From Spirogloea muscicola (Eukaryota; Streptophyta; Zygnematophyceae; Spirogloeales; Spirogloeaceae): a DNA stretch of 64,000 bases. Within the stretch, counting starts at the first letter, position 1; every line of letters starts with the position of its first letter. The translations under genes were made by a program, and so were the position numbers. The notes below the pieces were generated by a model. The model had not been told where the DNA came from. It did not search any database and saw only the letters and a program-made list of their open reading frames with translations. This document shows positions 10,932-20,162 of the stretch, piece by piece. The DNA lies in assembly GCA_009602725.1 (NCBI GenBank), contig WELB01000006.1, positions 812,460-876,459 of the forward strand, given 5' to 3'.

Positions 10932-11172
10932 NNNNNNNNNNNNNNNNNNNNNNNNNNNNNNNNNNNNNNNNNNNNNNNNNNNNNNNNNNNNNNNNNNNNN
11001 NNNNNNNNNNNNNNNNNNNNNNNNNNNNNNNNNNNNNNNNNNNNNNNNNNNNNNNNNNNNNNNNNNNNNNNNNNNNNNNNNNNNNNNNNNNNNNNNNNNN
11101 NNNNNNNNNNNNNNNNNNNNNNNNNNNNNNNNNNNNNNNNNNNNNNNNNNNNNNNNNNNNNNNNNNNNNNNN
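10932..11172. other. Assembly gap (241 N)
   Basis: A run of N flanked by long G homopolymers on both sides (a G-run precedes it and 13 G follow). This suggests that a G-rich structure defeated sequencing. It lies upstream of the bHLH gene and may remove part of its promoter or leader. Confidence 0.95.
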
Positions 11173-11880
11173 GGGGGGGGGGGGGACGATCTTTGCGGAG
11201 GCGACGGGGCGTCACGGCGGGCGTGGGCAGTGCCGCCGCTGATGCGCAGGCGCGCGCGCTGTCGGCGATCATGCCGCCCGGCCCCGCCACCAGCAGCAGA
11301 CGGCGGAGGCCCAGCCGCAGTTTGTTGGCTCTGCCCGAGAGGGGCCGGGCACCCCCCAGCCACCGGCCACCCGCCACCCCAGGATTGGCCACGCTCTGGC
11401 GGCGCGGCGACGTGGGCCGCTCCCTGGGTGGGCGTACCACCAATGCTCAGGCCCGGGCAACGCGGCGCCCGGCAGACCCCCCCCCGGGGGCCTTTGCGCG
11501 GCCCCGGGGCTGGGCTCCGGGGGGACTTTTGCCAGCACCCTCCCACTGGGCTGCGGGCCCCGCTGCCCGCCCAATCATGCCGCGGTCGGGGGCGGGCCCC
11601 CGGGCGCTCGGGCGGCGCGCCGCCGGGCCCACACGGGGGCAACCCCCGCTAAGGGCCAAGGGCCCGCGCATCTCCGCCCCCGCAGCTCCGCGCATCTGGG
11701 GGGGCCTGGCTCCGGTCCCGGCTGCCGGGGCGGCGGGCAGATGCCCCCCGCCCACCCCCGCGCCGGTACGCCTACCGGCGGTGCCCTTCGGGGGGCCCAT
11801 TGCCCCTCCCGCTTTTCTTTTCTCTTTTCCGCTCCTGGGCCTCTGCGCAGCCGCGCCGCCACGGCACACGAGAAACTTTG
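11173..11880. other. Extremely GC-rich, no recognisable gene
   Basis: All frames are open mainly because stop codons are rare at this composition. The translations are Pro/Ala/Arg/Gly-rich with no domain. It probably belongs to the CpG-dense upstream region of the bHLH gene. Confidence 0.4.
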
Positions 11881-11894
11881 AGGTCCTTCGGGAG

Positions 11895-12150
11895 AGCCAC
11901 GTTTTCTTCCCAAGGGGGCGAGGGCTGTGAAAAGCCAGCCCGAAATGAGTTGACAAGGTCTGAAGGGGACCGAACTGCGCCGAAAGGTCGGGCCAGGGGA
12001 GAGGCTTGACGGCAGCGACTGAATCCATCTGGGAAGAAAATCGTTTGGTTCCCAGCGGATGAGTGAGCTTTTTCACCTTGTCCATTCCCTTGGGCTGGCC
12101 TCTCCCAGCCACCAGTTAATCTGGCCGCGCTTGCTTCTTTTCACGCTCTC
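11895..12150. repeat. Hairpin repeats, two orientations
   Basis: A minus-oriented hairpin near 11918-11945 (AGGGCTGTGAAAAGCCAGCCC region) is followed by a plus copy near 12080-12145. That copy ends in the CTGGCCGCGCTTGCTTC segment of the LINE 3' region. Confidence 0.65.
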
Positions 12151-12305
12151 GCTGCGGCCTTCGGCTTTCGTCAGGGGATAGTTTTCCGGCAGCTAGTATC
12201 GGATTTGAGGCTCCTCACTCGTAATTACTGATTGGTCAATCCTCCCCCGTTCTGACAGCCTCTTTAGGCCCCTTAGTAGCTGCTTAGCGCTTCTTAGGCC
12301 CCTCC
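12140..12305 (+). mobile_element. LINE 3' end fragment
   Basis: The plus strand keeps the nucleotide signature of the LINE end (GCTTTCGTCAGGGGATAG, TTTCCGGCAGCTAGT, GGCTCCTCACTCGTAA). The post-stop segment (TTCTGACAGCCTCTTTAGGC) leads into the hairpin at 12344. The same end is found at 17500, 19250, 33440, 50210 and 56165. Confidence 0.6.
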
Positions 12306-12306
12306 A

Positions 12307-12470
12307 TCATTTGGCCCCTTCGAACCTTTGTCAATTCTTTTTCGGGCTGGCTTCTCACAGCCCTTGCCCCGATTGGGAGTGCCCCTTCTCTCTTTTCACA
12401 GGGGGCGAGGGCTGTGAGAGGCCAGCCTGAAGATAATGGACAAGGTCGTAAGGGGGCGGGGGCATTCGAG
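12307..12470. repeat. Fold-back pair of hairpin repeats
   Basis: A plus-oriented copy (about 12311-12371, CCCCTTCGAACC to CAGCCCTTGCCCC) faces a minus-oriented copy (about 12401-12463, GGGGGCGAGGGCTGTGAG to ACAAGGTCGTAAGGGG). About 30 bp separate them. Apart from small mismatches each arm is the reverse complement of the other, so the unit looks like a short element with inverted repeats. Confidence 0.65.
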
Positions 12471-12479
12471 TCAAGTAGA

Positions 12480-12820
12480 CTCTTCCAAACGGGGCGAGGG
12501 CTGTGAAAAGTGAGCCCAGAAAGAATGGACAAGGTTCAAAGGGCCGAAAGGTGCTATACCCCGAAAGCCCTTTGCCACCTGAGGCTGCTTAGCAGGGGTT
12601 ACTGAGTGCTTCGTAGCTGCTTCGCTTCTTTTCTGTGCTTGTTGTTCTTCGTACTTCCCCAGGCCCCTTCTCGTCCTTTATACATTCTTTTCTGGGCTGG
12701 CTTTTTCCAGCCCCTATCCTCAATGGGCGAGCCCTTCTCTCTTTGCCAAAGAAGAAGAATGAGCTCTTCCAATGTACGGCAATGGCTGTAAGAGGCCAGC
12801 CCCAAAACCATAAGATTGCT
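12480..12820. repeat. Hairpin repeats and LINE type-3 tail
   Basis: A minus hairpin lies near 12490-12540. A plus-strand tail block follows (GGCTGCTTAGCAGGGGTTAC, TTCGTAGCTGCTTCG, CTTGTTGTTCTTCGTACTTC, then GGGCTGGCTTTTTCCAGCCCC and CTCAATGGGCGAGCC), at about 12580-12750. This block is almost identical at 28740-28915 and 61795-61945, and inverted at 58355-58490, 58640-58790 and 59945-60085. Another minus hairpin lies near 12780. Confidence 0.7.
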
Positions 12821-13039
12821 GTGAATTAGAAAATGGAAGAAACAAGGCTTCTCCCCTGCTCCGCCGCTGCCGCGATGCTGCTTCGTGATGTTTGCCTCGG
12901 GCTGGGCCAGTCACAGGCACAACCTGTTTGCAGGAGCTCACTGCCTTCCTGGCTGGCGGGCCGGCGCCAGATCAGACCTGGCTCGTTTACCCTCATTGAC
13001 ACCACCCTGATTGCTGGAGTCAGCCAAGATACAAGAAGT

Positions 13040-13150
13040 AAGCTCTTCCCAAAAGCTCTTCCAAAAGGAAAATTTTGTGTATTTGAAACAAACGAAGGCC
13101 AAATAGCAAAAGGGGGGAGGGCTGTGGAAAGCCACCCAGAAAGTATAAGA
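13040..13150 (-). repeat. Tail B repeat plus hairpin
   Basis: TGTATTTGAAACAAACGAAG and GGCCAAATAGC match tail B. It is followed directly by a minus-oriented hairpin (AGGGCTGTGGAAAGCCACCC). Confidence 0.6.
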
Positions 13151-13394
13151 TGGAGTAAGGCAGCTTGCCTGCTTAGTGCAATCAATAGCTGCCGTCAGCT
13201 TCCTGAATGCACAGACAGCGCCGTAGACGACTCCGGGATACTTCGCGTGTCGCGCAGCATGTATGACTGTCGGCGGGCGAAACCCCCGGGGGAGTATCAC
13301 TTGCCCCATTAGGAATTCTTCCAGGAGAAAAGAGCTGGTACCTCATTGCCCGCTCAACAACCCCTCCCCTCTCCCGCCTAGAAAAGTAAGCGGT

Positions 13395-13455
13395 TCCTAG
13401 TTTGGCGAGGGCTGTGAAAGCCAGCCCGAACATGTATGACAAGGTCCGAGGGAGC
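13395..13455 (-). repeat. Hairpin repeat, minus orientation
   Basis: CGAGGGCTGTGAAAGCCAGCCC followed by GACAAGGTCCGAGGG. A single solitary copy. Confidence 0.65.
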
Positions 13456-13624
13456 CGGCCGGCGGCCTCCGCGCAGCAAGGAAGGGAAGGAAAAAGCTTG
13501 TCCCATTTGACAGTTATGGCCCTTGACGTCTGAAGCAGGATAGACTTTCCTCCAAGTCAGGTGGCTGCAGAGGGGCCACAAGGCCCCTCTGCACAAGGCG
13601 ACGTCTTTCCGCCTGCTAGCCATT

Positions 13625-13880
13625 CAGACTTGCATCTACTGACTAGAGGTTACTGAGAGTCCGCTTGCTGCTGTCTCAGTCCTTAGCACTCCGGCTCCTT
13701 CAGACCTTGTCCATTCCTTTTGGGCTGGCCTCTCCCAGCCACCAGTTAATCTGGCCGCGCTTGCTTCAAGATCAGACGACAGGAGCAGCTCTACTCTACT
13801 TTGTCCATTCCTTTGGGCTGGCCTCTCACAGCCACCAGTCAATCTGGCCGCGCTTTCTTCTTACTCAGGGCAAGTCTCTG
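13625..13880 (+). mobile_element. LINE 3' untranslated region with two hairpins
   Basis: Same post-stop block as 2770-2905 (GAGGTTACTGAGAGTCC to CTGGCCGCGCTTGCTTC). A second plus-oriented hairpin lies 96 bp downstream (near 13816). No coding remnant precedes it beyond a few codons. Confidence 0.6.
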
Positions 13881-13899
13881 ATAAAGCCAGGCTCTGGTA

Positions 13900-15390
13900 A
13901 GTAGCAAGGCGTGTCACGGCCATCAGATAAGAATCGGGTACGAGTCGTATGAGGGCCGCCAATCAGCAAGGATGCCCGCTCATGGGGGTTCGAGAAGCTG
14001 CCCCTGTAGAAATCACGAAAGAAGGAAAGAAGCTCTTGAAAAAGGGGCGTTGCCTGTATATCGCGAGCCAAAACAAATGGAGGGGTAGTGGACATGCCAC
14101 GACCACTAGTTGGCAAGCGCACTCCCAAAACGTTATAATCGGAATGGGTCAGGTAACGACGTGACAGTGGTGAAGGTGCATTTCGACCACGGACGGGACT
14201 GGGTTAGGACACCTGCGGTCCCCCCAAAGTGGAGGTTGCGTAGAAGCCCCCAGGCCTGCTCGGCTGGCGGGCGGCGGCTGGGCGGCAAGCGGAGCGCTGC
14301 GGGCCCGTACGAGTGGTCCACGTCGACGCGGGCGGGCACGCAAACGCGGGTCATGGGCGCCCACATACATACACACACATAAACTCCACATAACATGACA
14401 TCCTCCACATAACTCCATCAAGGACGACCCACGTATATGTGTCTTCCTCGGTGGAGCGCCTTAGGATGTAAATTTCACCGAAAGGGTGGGGAGAAAAGGC
14501 GCGCCGTGCGCACGAAAAGAAGACTGGCCCATGCAAGCCGAAACAATGTACAGCCAAAATTTTATTGACAAAAGTGGGCTACATGATGGAGAGGTTGGAG
14601 AGTAGAGAGCAACCGGGGATCATTTGAAGAGCATAGAGAGCATCGATATCGAAGCTCCGTAGGGTGTAGTCAGCACGGATGACGGACAGACTGGCAAGCA
14701 GGGTTGAGGTTTGCCAGTAGGCAGATGAGGACGAGGGGCTTCACGAAAGCGCACCGAGAAGAGCCCCCAATCGCGCCGCCGCGGGGCCTGTCAGGCGCGC
14801 AAGGGGGGCGGGCCCGCCCGCGCCCGCCCCCCTGCTAGGGGCAGGTGGCCCTCAGCCGCGTCCCGCCCCGAGCGCCGTACCGCTGCGAACCTCCCTCGCC
14901 GCCCACAGAGGCGTGCACGTATATGCCAGCCCCACGCTCGCTGCCCCGCCCCTGTGCCGCCTGCCCCGCCCTTGTGCTCTGCCAGCTGCCCTCGGGCTTC
15001 CCCCCAGCACCACTGTAGCGCGTCCACTGCGGATACTGGCGACTCCTTGGCCCTGCTCAGTCGCTCAACCACCTCTCAACGCCGAGCGCCGGGCCACTCG
15101 CTGGCCACCCAGCACGTCTTGATTGCCTCCGATCATTAATTTCACACCCCCTTCACGGTAGCCGCCCAACCTTCCGTTGTAATGGTCGTGCCACGCATGT
15201 CGTCAACGGCACAGGCCCAGAACGCCGCGTTCCTTCAACCAAAGCAGCCGTGATTGTCTCCTTGTGTGGCAGGCTTTGTAGTCCAGGCGCGAAAGTCATA
15301 TGAACGCACAAATGTGACAGAAGATAGATACGTTGTCCTTTATAGGTAGCATGTTTCGTACGAGAAGAAAGCCGCTAAGACAAGCATTGC
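13900..15390. other. No confident gene
   Basis: Contains a CATACATACACACACAT microsatellite near 14362-14380, one tail-C-like segment near 14495-14545, and a C-rich low-complexity stretch at 14780-15050. Open frames in the C-rich stretch show no domain and no paired splice sites. Confidence 0.35.
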
Positions 15391-15399
15391 ATCGTACTT

Positions 15400-16506
15400 G
15401 TAGCCCGCCCCCCAATATCTGCAAACATGCTTTGAGTGTCAACATGGAGGAGCATCAATGAAGGGCAAGACAGATATGGGAATGTCCCAGTGCCCAGTGG
15501 CTTAATTTACTACCTGAGCGCCTCCAAGTTGAAGATGCGCCGAATCAAGTGACAGCAATTCCCAACCTTTTACCTGCACGTGGCTCAGATCTAGGATTGA
15601 AAAAGCTTGCATTCAGTCTCTTTGAGCACGACATCGTGAAACAATTTGCTGACAACGTGCTTAGCAGCGGGAGGTGGCACAGCACCATACAAGCCTCTAC
15701 ATAGAGCCTGAGCTTGCTCAAGCCGTCATATTCTGCCCTTTCCTGGTAGTCGAGTTGACTCTGGAGGAATTCTCAGACTTGATTGGATTTTGCTTAGCAT
15801 GTGGGGCGTGCTAACTGCTTAGACAGAGGAGATTACGTCCATGTTGATGCGCTTTCATTTACAAGGACTTCTCTTCATGCTGTGAGAAATGGTCTGTAGT
15901 GGCAGAGCATGCATCGGGTAGCCTATCTAATCTCATGTAATCATCTGTCATTGCAGAATTGCCTGAGAGGGGCTTGTGGAAAGCTGTCCACTTTTTTACG
16001 TCAATGCATCTTCTGATGTATGCAGAAGACCAATCAACCTCTACGTTGTCGTTGAACGTACCTGTCAACATGACTTACACATTTCCACTTCGTTGGTCGT
16101 CATGTTGGATCACTCCTAGAGCAGCTCAGCAGGCTCCACACGTTCTTGGCACAGGCATACACAAGAGCAGATGAATACGTCGAGTCCAGAGCACTGACTT
16201 CAAGTGGGACCACTGCTGCGAAGTTGCTGCAGTGCCGGTAAACATACTGTGAAGTGCACCACATTGGGTGAGCCCCTGCGCCGACGGAAGGCTGCAAGCA
16301 ACTCACAGCGCGCCGCTCTCATTGGAAGTGCAGCCGTCAAGCTGGTGTGGTGGTGCCCGCCGTGAGCAAGCCCTTGAGGAGCAACGGCTGTCGAGGTCAA
16401 GCCGCACCTGCAGCATGAGTGAGGCTCGCTGAGGCCCAGCCGCGGGACTGCCGGCCCCCGACGGGGCGTCGGCAATGGCGGCAGCTGCGGGGAGGCTTGC
16501 GGCCAT
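15400..16506 (-). CDS. Possible gene, first exon 16408-16506; not identified
   Basis: On the minus strand an ATG at 16506 opens an Ala/Ser-rich, transit-peptide-like segment (MAASLPAAAAIADAPSG, on to ASLMLQ). It ends at a CAG/GTGCGG donor at 16408. Further down the same strand are coding-looking pieces: ALDSTYSSALVYACAKN near 16130-16200, and IRRCIDVKKWTAFHKP near 15950-16020. I could not join these with preserved phase, and I recognise no family. The region is free of the surrounding repeats, which supports a host gene. An organellar protein is possible but unproven. Confidence 0.3.
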
Positions 16507-16574
16507 CCATACCCGCCCTCAACCTTAAGTTCTGACTCACCTCCCGCCGGGGGGGGCCTTCCAGGATGAGTAGC

Positions 16575-16760
16575 TTTTCTAGAGCAAGCGCGGCCAGATT
16601 AACTGGTGGCTGGGAGAGGCCAGCCCAAAAGAATGGACAAGGTCTGAAGGAGTCGGAGTGCTAAGGACTGAGACAGCAGTAAGCGAACTCTCAGTAACCT
16701 CTCGTCAGTACATGCAAATCTGAGTAGCTAGCAGCTTTTCTAGCCGTAGTCTCTTGCATA
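16575..16760 (-). mobile_element. LINE 3' untranslated block, minus orientation
   Basis: About 150 bp nearly identical to 26632-26780, which sits at the 3' end of the longest LINE copy. It runs from GCGCGGCCAG and the hairpin (GGCTGGGAGAGGCCAGCC) to the CTCGTCAGTACATGC segment. Here no coding part follows, so this is a tail-only copy. Confidence 0.7.
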
Positions 16761-16779
16761 GCTATGTGCTCTTGGCGCC

Positions 16780-17000
16780 TTGCGGCCCTTTGGACATTGT
16801 CCACATATTTTCTGGGCTGGCTGTTCACCCCTTCTGCTTTTGGCCCCTTCGTAAATTGGCCCCTTCGAACCTTGTCAATCTTTTCGGGCTGGCTTCTCGC
16901 AGCCCTTCCCCCATTGGGAGGGCCACCTCCTTTCACAGCCCTCGCCCTTTTTTTAGTGAAAAGAAGAAGTGAGCTCTTCCAAATGGGGCGAGGCTGTGAA
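16780..17000. repeat. Hairpin repeats with head-to-head pair
   Basis: Plus copies lie near 16815 and 16888. The second faces a minus-oriented copy (GGGGCGAGGCTGTGAAAG) near 16983, giving another fold-back arrangement like 12307-12470. Confidence 0.6.
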
Positions 17001-17066
17001 AGAAGAAGTGGCTCTCCCAAAGAAACGGATGCTTCTAGGACAGGGCGATGGCTATGCGCTTCCCCT

Positions 17067-17100
17067 GTGCAGTCCATCCAGCATGCCGGATGGACTGCAC
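17067..17100. repeat. 34-nt near-perfect palindrome
   Basis: Arms GTGCAGTCCATCC (17067-17079) and GGATGGACTGCAC (17088-17100) are perfect reverse complements. The 8-nt centre contains GCATGC, so 16 of 17 base pairs match overall. The right arm is LINE coding sequence (the DGLHTRR segment); the left arm is an inverted copy of it. Confidence 0.85.
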
Positions 17101-17583
17101 ACTCGCCGTGTGGACCTGGTGGCGTCCGCGCCGGGCGGCGGCCCGCGCGTCAACGCCGATGTTATCACCACCGATGTGGTGGATCGCGCCAATCCGGGGC
17201 TTTCTGCCTCGAGGGCTGGCCATGCAGCGGCGAACGCCGCTCGCTGCAAGGCGGCCAAATTCGCAAACCACACGGCTGAGGACGAGTTCGTAACCCTGGC
17301 CGTGGATGTGCTCGGGGCTCTCGGGTCCCAGTGGCTCGACCTGCTGGCCAGGCTTGCGCGGCGCGCTGTGTCCCGCAGGCGAGGTGAGCCGGCTGACTTC
17401 GCCGCTGGCTCGTGGGCCCAAGTCTATCGCATGCGTTTGTCAATCTCCCCTCAGCGGTCCTTGGCCCACGCCTTGCATTTGCGTGCTGCCCGTGCTCTCG
17501 CTGCAGCCGCTGGCTTTCGTCAGGGGGATAGTTTTCCGGCAGCTAGTCTGTTGGACTTAAGGTTCCTCACTCGTAGGTACTGA
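17082..17583 (+). mobile_element. LINE C-terminal coding fragment
   Basis: One plus-strand frame of about 165 residues without a stop begins at LHTRRVDLVASAPGGGP. It goes through DVITTDVVDRANPG, AVDVLGALGSQWLDLLARL and YRMRLSISPQRSLAHALHLR, and ends with FRQGDSF...LTRRY and TGA. It matches the C-terminal half of 26735-27893. The 5' part is missing; the upstream limit is the palindrome at 17067. The normal 3' region with hairpin (near 17667) follows. Confidence 0.75.
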
Positions 17584-17599
17584 GTGGTCCATCCTCCAC

Positions 17600-18030
17600 C
17601 CGTTCTGCCATAGCAATTTCAGGCCCCTCCGTCATTGTGGCCCCTTCGCACCTTTGTCAATTCTTTTCGGGCTGGCTTTTCACAGCCCTTGCCCTCATCG
17701 GGAGAGCCACTTTCTTCCCCTGGCCCCTTCGAACTTTGCTCATTCTTTTTGGGCTGGCGTCTCGCAGCCCATTTCCTCTATGGGCGAGCACTTTTTCTTC
17801 TGCTGTGAGAGGCCAGCTCAGAAAGAAGAATGAACAGAGATCAAAAGGGCCAGAGAAGCGCTAAAGCACAGTGGGGCCAGGGCCAGCCCCGAAAAGAGTT
17901 GACGAGGTGCGAAGGGGCCAAAAGCGCTGTGAAAAGCCAGCCCAGATAGAATTGACAGGGTTCAAGAGGGGAAATTTCGTGTACTTGACACAAAGGCAGG
18001 CCAAATGGCCAAGTACAAAGGCAAGCACAT
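17600..18030. repeat. LINE 3' tail and mixed hairpin repeats
   Basis: Plus hairpins near 17667 and 17748 are followed by minus copies near 17805, 17884 and 17938. Tail B comes at about 17975-18030 (CTTGACACAAAGGCAGGCC, AAATGGCCAAGTACAAAGGC). Confidence 0.65.
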
Positions 18031-18106
18031 CTTAAGACTTACATAACCTACTGTAGATTGACCCGCTCAGTAACCACGGGTCAAAACATGAAGGCCCCTC
18101 GCCGTT

Positions 18107-18340
18107 TCATAGCCATCGCTTCTCTACTGGAAGCGTCTTCCCCTTCTTGTCGTGCTTCTGTGGGCTGGCCCCCGATGCCTGAATACTAGATGGCAGATAC
18201 GAAGCCCTTCTGCCACCAACTAGAGCTCGCCCAGCTTTCTGGTGCAAAGCATTAGCCTGAGCACGCTGCAAACAGGCCGAAACTCGTCGTCGCAAGAACG
18301 ACTGATATGAAGCTGGCAAGCCCATCTCAGCCGGGAACAC
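18107..18340 (-). mobile_element. Diverged LINE C-terminal remnant
   Basis: The minus strand reads VSACLQRAQANALHQKAGRA then LVGGRRASYLPSS, a decayed version of the LINE end. It lacks the usual terminal LLTRxY and has no hairpin directly after it. Confidence 0.45.
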
Positions 18341-18427
18341 ATCTGCATGTCGTGTAGCCTAGACTGGCTATGTTTTGAAGGAGCCTAAAGAAACGAGGAC
18401 CTAAGCAGCCAAAGATGTCGAGTGCCG

Positions 18428-18834
18428 CTAGCAGGAGCTGATCAAATTGGGGGTAATAGGAGTAGTGCTGCAACTTCTTTGTCCAGCCATGCCCACTGCG
18501 TGGCCAGCGATGTGTGTCGATGCTGGACCCTTATAGGCCTTCGTAAGCACAACATCGACCAAGGCCCGTGGTCCTCCACCAGGTTGCACGCCCACAATGT
18601 CAAGTGTGCGGCGATGATGACGTCCCTGGGCATCCGTGGTAATAGGCATGATGTTGTTCACTTCCACGACCGCACGGTACCCGGCGTCGCGCATCAAACC
18701 CGCCAGGGCATCATGGAGGAGGTTGTGGATGCCCACCACTTCTGGTCCAGTGGGGCATCGCAGCATGTGAGTGGCGAGCTCAGCACCCCCTGCACGGAAG
18801 CCGCACTCACACTGGCGCACCCCAATCAGGCAGT
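18428..18834 (-). mobile_element. LINE fragment with intact CxC...HxxxC motif
   Basis: The minus frame reads RQCECGFRAGGAELATHMLR, then GIHNLLHDALAGLMRDAGY, LDIVGVQPGGGPRALVDVVL. It covers the zinc-knuckle-like and nuclease-like part of the element, without a stop until after GHAVGMAGQ. It is cut at both ends. It lies head to head with the plus-strand fragment 18880-19310, which carries the next part of the same protein. Confidence 0.7.
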
Positions 18835-18879
18835 TAGGTGAGAGGCCGAGGGGGGAGCGTGCCCCCGAATGGAGTGTGT

Positions 18880-19310
18880 ATCAAGAGATGGAGGGCCTGT
18901 GTGGTCGACCGCTCCAATCCGGGGCTTTCGGCCTCGCGGGCTGGCCACGCTGCGGCGAAGGCCGCTCGGCATGGCGGCCAAACACGCCGACCACCCGGCT
19001 GCAGAAGAGTTCGTCCCCCTGGCTGTGGACGTGCACGGGGCTCTCGTATCCCAGTGGCTCGACCTGCTGGCCAGGCTTGCGCGGCGCGCTGTGTCCCGCA
19101 GGCGCGGTGAGCCGGCTTGACTTCAACGCCGCTGGCTCGTGGGCTCAGGTGTACCGTATGCGATTGTCCATCTCCCTTCAGCGGTCCATGGCCCACGCCT
19201 TGCATCTGCGTGCTGGCCGTGCTCTCGCTGCGGCCTCCGGCTTTCGTCAGGGGGATAGTTTTCCGGCAGCTAGTCTGTCGGATTTGAGGCTCCTCACCCG
19301 TAACTACTGA
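18880..19310 (+). mobile_element. LINE C-terminal coding fragment
   Basis: The plus strand codes from VDRSNPGLSASRAGHAAAK through LVSQWLDLLARLARRAVS and RMRLSISLQRSMAHALHLR to RQGDSFPAAS...LTRNY and TGA. One or two frame changes occur (near 18970 and 19115). The 3' segment with hairpin follows. Confidence 0.7.
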
Positions 19311-19510
19311 GTGGTCCATCCTCCCCCGTTCTGCCATAGCCTCTCAGGTCCCTTAGTAGCTGCTTAGCTCGTAGTTTGGAACCTTCGCACCTTGTCAATT
19401 CTTTTCGGGCTGGCTTCTCACAGCCCTTGCCCCCCTTGGGAGAGAAGTGCGCGCCCATTGGGAGAGCCACTTCTTCTGTGTGGCCAAGTACAAAGGCAAG
19501 CACGATGACA
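19311..19510 (+). repeat. LINE 3' tail: post-stop segment, hairpin, tail B
   Basis: After the stop come GAGTGGTCCATCCTCCCCCG and the TTAGCTCGTAGTTTGG segment. The hairpin GGGCTGGCTTCTCACAGCCC lies at about 19407, a duplicated CATTGGGAGAGCCACTTCTT end follows, and then tail B in the opposite sense (GGCCAAGTACAAAGGCAAGC). Confidence 0.65.
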
Positions 19511-19669
19511 ATGTACATCACCTGCCGGATGAATGGGGGAGCGCCGGAAGCCGTGGCGCGCTCGTCCACGCGGCGCATCCTCTGCGGCCCTGCCGCGCTG
19601 GCCGGGACCCCCCCGCCCGCCGCCGCCACGTGGCCACAAGTGCCCGGCTCCCGGGTTGACCCTCTTGCC

Positions 19670-19900
19670 ATCAATCAGACTGGCATTTTTCGTCGGGGGG
19701 GGATTGTTTTCCGCCAATCGAAGTCTGTCGGCTTTGAGGCCCCTCACTCGTTGTTACCGAGGAATTCATCCATCCTAGTTTTAGAGCTAGCGCCTCTGGC
19801 CCCTTCGTAATTTGGCCCCTTCGAGCCTTGTCTTCTCTTTCGGGCTGGCTTCTCACAAACCTTGTGTTTTTTCACAGCCGCTCTTTTAATATCAGCAGCC
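19670..19900 (+). mobile_element. LINE 3' end fragment with hairpin
   Basis: A short coding end (SVGFEAPHSL-like, parallel to LSDLRLLT) ends near 19760. A diverged post-stop segment follows, with the hairpin CGGGCTGGCTTCTCACAAACC near 19842. CCGCTCTTTTAATATCAGC after it recurs inverted near 60680-60715. This sits about 260 bp before the SARAF start codon and may form part of its upstream region. Confidence 0.5.
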
Positions 19901-19958
19901 GCTTCCCAACCTTGTCCCCTTTCCGCCCCAGTTCCACCCTCACTCCCGCCACCCTCGC

Positions 19959-19996
<38 letters not shown>

Positions 19997-20005
19997 AGCC
20001 GCCGC
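19959..20005. repeat. CGC/GCC trinucleotide run
   Basis: About fourteen consecutive CGC units, slightly interrupted, in the probable 5' untranslated region of the SARAF-like gene. Confidence 0.8.
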
Positions 20006-20162
20006 TTGCGGCTGTCGCCGCAGGAAGGGCGGGCGCCCGTCCCCTCCCGCCCTCCCTGGCTGCCGCCAAGCCCTGCCGCCGCCGCTGAGCGGGGCAACTC
20101 GGACCGCAGACGCTCCACTTGGCTATCAGCACCAGCGCCCGCGCGAGCGCCCGCAAGCCGCA

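Noticed and set aside
11193-11930. Long open frames in several phases after the first gap
   Set aside because: They are open because the DNA is about 80 percent GC. The translations are low-complexity and carry no domain or splice pattern.
19778-19790. A 13-nt match to the start of the common Cas9 guide-RNA scaffold (GTTTTAGAGCTAG)
   Set aside because: The match stops after 13 nt and the following bases differ. No repeats, spacers or cas genes are near. It is a chance match inside LINE tail debris.
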